Both the position numbers and the translations under genes were made by a program. The notes beneath the pieces were generated by a model that did not search any database, was not told the origin of the DNA, and worked only from the letters and a program-made list of their open reading frames with translations. Shown here in pieces: positions 61,176-64,000 of a stretch of DNA of 64,000 nucleotides. This stretch comes from Leptolyngbya sp. CCY15150 (GTDB lineage: Bacteria; Cyanobacteriota; Cyanobacteriia; RECH01). Numbering within the stretch: position 1 is the stretch's first letter; each line of letters opens with the position of its first letter. The stretch covers positions 80,086 to 144,085 of the forward strand of contig NZ_JACSWB010000289.1 in the NCBI RefSeq assembly GCF_016888135.1, written 5' to 3'.

Positions 61176-62537
61176 TCATGCTGGGGGCGACCACTGGGTC
61201 AGCAGCGCGTTGACCACCTGATCTAGCCCCACGGCCCGAGATGCCTTGAGTAGGTAGCGATCGCCGGGTTGAACGCTGTCTAGGAGATAGTCAATCACCT
61301 GCTTATGGGTCTCAAAGGCATGGCAGGGAATCGATCCAGCGCCGGCAATCAATGCATCTCGTTCCTCAGGATCGGCCAAGATCAGCACCTGGTCTAGCTT
61401 GAGCTGCTGGGCCACCTGACCCACCTGCTGGTGGAGGGCGGGCGATCGCTCTCCCAGCTCTTTCATGGTTCCCAAAATGGCAATGCGGCGCTGACCGGGC
61501 GTATCCGCTAGCAATTGCAGAGCTGCGGTCATGGATTCTACCCCCGCGTTGTAGGTTTCATCCAGCACCATCACATCCTGGGGCAAGCTATGGCAACGGG
61601 ATCGCCCCTCGGGTAAGGTCACCGGCACCTCGTCACCGAGGGTTGTCCAATCCATACCCACTGCTTGGGCCACAGCCAGGGCCGCGAGGTAGTTGATGGC
61701 ATTATGGCGACCGGGCAACGGCACAGCGATCGCCTTCCCCTGCACCCGCAGTTGTTCAGGAGCTGTCCATTCCCCCTGGAGATCGCCCCCGTCCAGACCG
61801 TAGGTGAGGACGCGACCGTTCCAGACCGTAGTGGCCGTGTCCATCAGCCGCTGGTTGTCGTGGTTGAGAATGGCTATGCCATCAGGACGGAGGTTGGCCA
61901 GCAGTTCGCACTTGGCATCGGCGATCGCCTGCTCCGAGCCTAGGCGACCAATGTGCGCCGTGCCGACATTGGTGATCACCGCAATATCGGGCTGGGCAAT
62001 GTGGGTCAACAGGGCAATTTCCCCCGCCCCCCGCATCCCCATCTCCACCACCGCAAACTGATGCGCCGCCGTCAGTTCTAGCAACGTCTTGGGGACGCCA
62101 ATTTCGTTGTTGTAGTTCGCGCGGGTTTTCAGCACCGCGCCTTGGGTGCCCAGCACCGCCGCAATCAGCTCCTTCGTCGTCGTTTTACCCACCGACCCCG
62201 TCACCGCCACGACGGGCCCTGGGAAACGCTGCCGCCAACCGCGACCCAAGGCTTGGTAGGCCGCCAGGGTATCCGGCACCACCCACAACGGCGCGGCTTC
62301 CAACCCTGGGGGAATCTGATCCACCACCGCTGCGATCGCCCCCTGGGCTAACACCTGGGCCACAAAGTCATGGCCATCAAAGCGATCGCCCCGCAGCGCC
62401 ACAAACAGATCCCCCGGCTGTAGGGCACGGCTATCGGTAGTCACATGGGCGATCGCCTGATGTAGATCCAGGCTAGATGGGCAGATGGCAGATGGCAGGA
62501 GCGCATCGAGATCGGCCAGGGTAAAGGGTTTGACCAT
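61176..62537 (-). CDS. murF: UDP-MurNAc-tripeptide--D-Ala-D-Ala ligase
   Basis: The 453-residue enzyme starts MVKPFTLADLDALLPSAICP and has the Mur ligase ATP motif TGSVGKTTTKELI, the central-domain motif AVVEMGMRGAGEI, and the C-terminal region LDETYNAGVESM. It adds D-Ala-D-Ala to the peptidoglycan precursor. The ATG at 62537 is used; an upstream TTG at 62567 would add ten atypical residues. No other mur gene is adjacent. Confidence 0.95.
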   Translation of the reverse strand: MVKPFTLADLDALLPSAICPSSLDLHQAIAHVTTDSRALQPGDLFVALRGDRFDGHDFVAQVLAQGAIAAVVDQIPPGLEAAPLWVVPDTLAAYQALGRGWRQRFPGPVVAVTGSVGKTTTKELIAAVLGTQGAVLKTRANYNNEIGVPKTLLELTAAHQFAVVEMGMRGAGEIALLTHIAQPDIAVITNVGTAHIGRLGSEQAIADAKCELLANLRPDGIAILNHDNQRLMDTATTVWNGRVLTYGLDGGDLQGEWTAPEQLRVQGKAIAVPLPGRHNAINYLAALAVAQAVGMDWTTLGDEVPVTLPEGRSRCHSLPQDVMVLDETYNAGVESMTAALQLLADTPGQRRIAILGTMKELGERSPALHQQVGQVAQQLKLDQVLILADPEERDALIAGAGSIPCHAFETHKQVIDYLLDSVQPGDRYLLKASRAVGLDQVVNALLTQWSPPA

Positions 62538-63084
62538 AGAGATTGCAACAACGGACAACAGTAGCAAGCGTAGCGACAGTAGCGAAGGGTGAACATGCCC
62601 CGCAGCCCAAGGACTGGAGAGCGATCGTCAAGGAGCGATCGTCAAGGTGAATCACTCTCCAATCCGTACGACCCATAATCTAGGTGCTATCATACCGCCC
62701 CTCTGGAGGCCTAGAGCAGGGTGCTGATGGTCTTGAAGATCGAAAGGTTCATCTACCCCTCATTGATCATCTCCGCAACTTCACGGAGTCTTCACTAAAA
62801 AATCATCATTTTTGGATAGATTTAACCGATGATATGACCGTGATCACCCTGAGGTTACCCTCTGCTGTAGTACCATATAGGGCACGATTATTCCTAACAT
62901 CATCTTCTAAACCTTAATTCAGCCGCTCTTGTCAATCATCACATGGGTATAGTCATGAGGATCTGACTTGAGTTAAATTAATGAGCGCTTCTCCCACCAT
63001 CAGGTTGAGCTAAAACACCTTCGCTATTTAGATTACGATCATTCACCCTCACTCCAGAACGAGCTCGTTCTGTCCACTCAGCTC
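62538..63084. other. Divergent intergenic region
   Basis: No gene is visible between murF (-) and the last gene (+). A perfect 14-bp tandem repeat, GAGCGATCGTCAAG, occupies 62619-62632 and 62633-62646. The second half (~62740-62930) is A+T-richer and may contain the downstream promoter. Confidence 0.5.
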
Positions 63085-64000
63085 ATGAGCAGCTATAGCA
63101 GACCGATTGAATCTAGCGAACAGGCGTTGTATGACCACTTCTTGCAGTGGGTTGATTGCGAACCGCCAGAAGCCCTAATTCAGCGGTTCAAGGCACTATT
63201 CATTGATGGTGGAGCCTACAGCGATCGCGAGATATCCAAGGCCCTAGCGCAGATTGTTTGTTCGGGCTCGGCTGATGAAGAGTTTCGCTTTGTGGTGAAT
63301 CGCTGTTGCCACATTTTAATTAACCGCTGGCAGGCGCGATCGCAGTTTCAGCCCGCCGTGCTGGACTTGATTGGCCTGTTCGATCAAGTGCAAGGGCGGC
63401 CAACATCAGGAGGGCTTTATCGCTCTCGCAGCACCCGCCGCTTGCAAGACTTGGTGGTTGATTTCACCAGCACCGAGCAATGCCTCACCCTCCGGCGCTT
63501 GGCCAGGGTCTTGAGCGAACACCTAGAGCCCAGTAGCTCTGGTTCCCAAGATTTAGGCATGTTGATTCCTCGCTATCCCTACCTCTACGAGCATTGTTTG
63601 CTGAATGACGATAGCGTTTCAGAACAAAAATCTACCGTTCGCAAGCTCCAAGCGGAACGTCAGCGCCAGTTTGAAGTAGACCTGAGCCGCTATGTAACGT
63701 CGATGGTGCGGCGATCGCCTACAATGTCTCCCACCGCCGCTGCGATCGCTGCACCAACGGTGCCAAATCCTACTCTCCTGGGCGATCGCGCCTTAGGGGG
63801 AGCGCTAAAGCATTATCTAGGGCGCGTAGATGGCTCCAATACCTATCGCGACCTAGCCCAAGGGTTTATGGCCCGCAGCCAGCATACGCCGTCCTACCGA
63901 TTGTTTAAGAATGATTTGTTTGAATACATCACATCATCCGTCGATGGCGACTATGGGGCTCGGCAGTTTAGCAATCAGCTTTATCAACAGCTCCGAGTTG
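63085..64000 (+). CDS. Conserved cyanobacterial protein, C-terminus beyond window
   Basis: An ATG at 63085 opens a frame that runs uninterrupted to the right edge (305 codons). The product starts MSSYSRPIESSEQALYDHFL and contains FRFVVNRCCHILINRWQARS, rich in charged helices, then a Ser/Thr/Pro-rich linker (~211-230). It is probably soluble. I recall a cyanobacterial family with the same N-terminal pattern but no function. The stop is not in the window. Confidence 0.8.
   Translation, partial: MSSYSRPIESSEQALYDHFLQWVDCEPPEALIQRFKALFIDGGAYSDREISKALAQIVCSGSADEEFRFVVNRCCHILINRWQARSQFQPAVLDLIGLFDQVQGRPTSGGLYRSRSTRRLQDLVVDFTSTEQCLTLRRLARVLSEHLEPSSSGSQDLGMLIPRYPYLYEHCLLNDDSVSEQKSTVRKLQAERQRQFEVDLSRYVTSMVRRSPTMSPTAAAIAAPTVPNPTLLGDRALGGALKHYLGRVDGSNTYRDLAQGFMARSQHTPSYRLFKNDLFEYITSSVDGDYGARQFSNQLYQQLRV

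Overview
The window is chromosomal DNA from a cyanobacterium. The evidence is the very frequent HIP1 octamer (GCGATCGC), a plant-type ferredoxin, the circadian output regulator RpaA, plant-type zeta-carotene desaturase, phycocyanobilin:ferredoxin oxidoreductase (PcyA), a PatD-like protein, the plastid-shared families Ycf35 and Ycf37, and many small cyanobacterial families. Genes are mixed between strands and form short operons. I cannot name the genus from this alone.

Layout. 1-4156 (-) is the 5' part of a giant acidic repeat protein. 4.6-7.2 kb (+) holds small proteins, a [2Fe-2S] ferredoxin, a DUF3326 protein and a CPBP membrane protease. 7.2-15 kb has a duplicated-domain peptide ABC ATPase (-), a SurA/PpiC-like protein (+) and an RND efflux operon (-). 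15-17.2 kb is mostly non-coding, with a MITE-like element, a small gene and tRNA-Glu. 17.4-23.7 kb (-) carries rpaA, an alpha/beta hydrolase, an SRPBCC protein next to zds, and a DICT-GAF histidine kinase. 24-36.6 kb holds housekeeping and envelope genes: a HEAT-repeat protein, a FAD oxidase plus RidA, an SLH/OprB porin, a SIMPL protein, thyX, a two-domain ArsA-like ATPase, a Ca2+/H+ antiporter, a GH1 glycosidase, a zinc-ribbon protein and patD. 37-47 kb has the stringent-response enzyme rel, an exported Cys-rich protein, hom, a second acidic protein and an orphan N6-adenine methylase. 47-53.9 kb has DUF3593, tatA, a Ser/Thr kinase, pcyA, ycf37, an HNH nuclease, a second MITE-like copy and a DUF2997-ycf35-ferredoxin cluster. 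53.9-56.3 kb is an accessory island. 56.4-59.7 kb is a LysR-linked accessory group and an aspartic-protease pair. 59.7-64 kb has msrP, murF and a partial conserved gene.

The most notable region is 54.0-56.3 kb. It has the architecture of two integron gene cassettes ending in attC-like sites, with no integrase in the window. Cassette 1 encodes a HEPN-like protein. Cassette 2 encodes a RusA-like resolvase translationally coupled to a PD-(D/E)XK nuclease fused to a HEPN-like domain. A cluster of interlocking inverted repeats lies just upstream. The second notable result is a pair of MITE-like elements (16223-16362 and 51199-51363). They share terminal inverted repeats and each is flanked by a perfect 8-bp target duplication. 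Other unusual signals are overlapping hairpins in the rel leader, tandem operator-like repeats ahead of the RND operon, a 14-bp minisatellite present at two gene ends, and a 318-bp internal repeat in the acidic gene.

All calls come from reading the sequence and from family knowledge. No database search or folding program was run.
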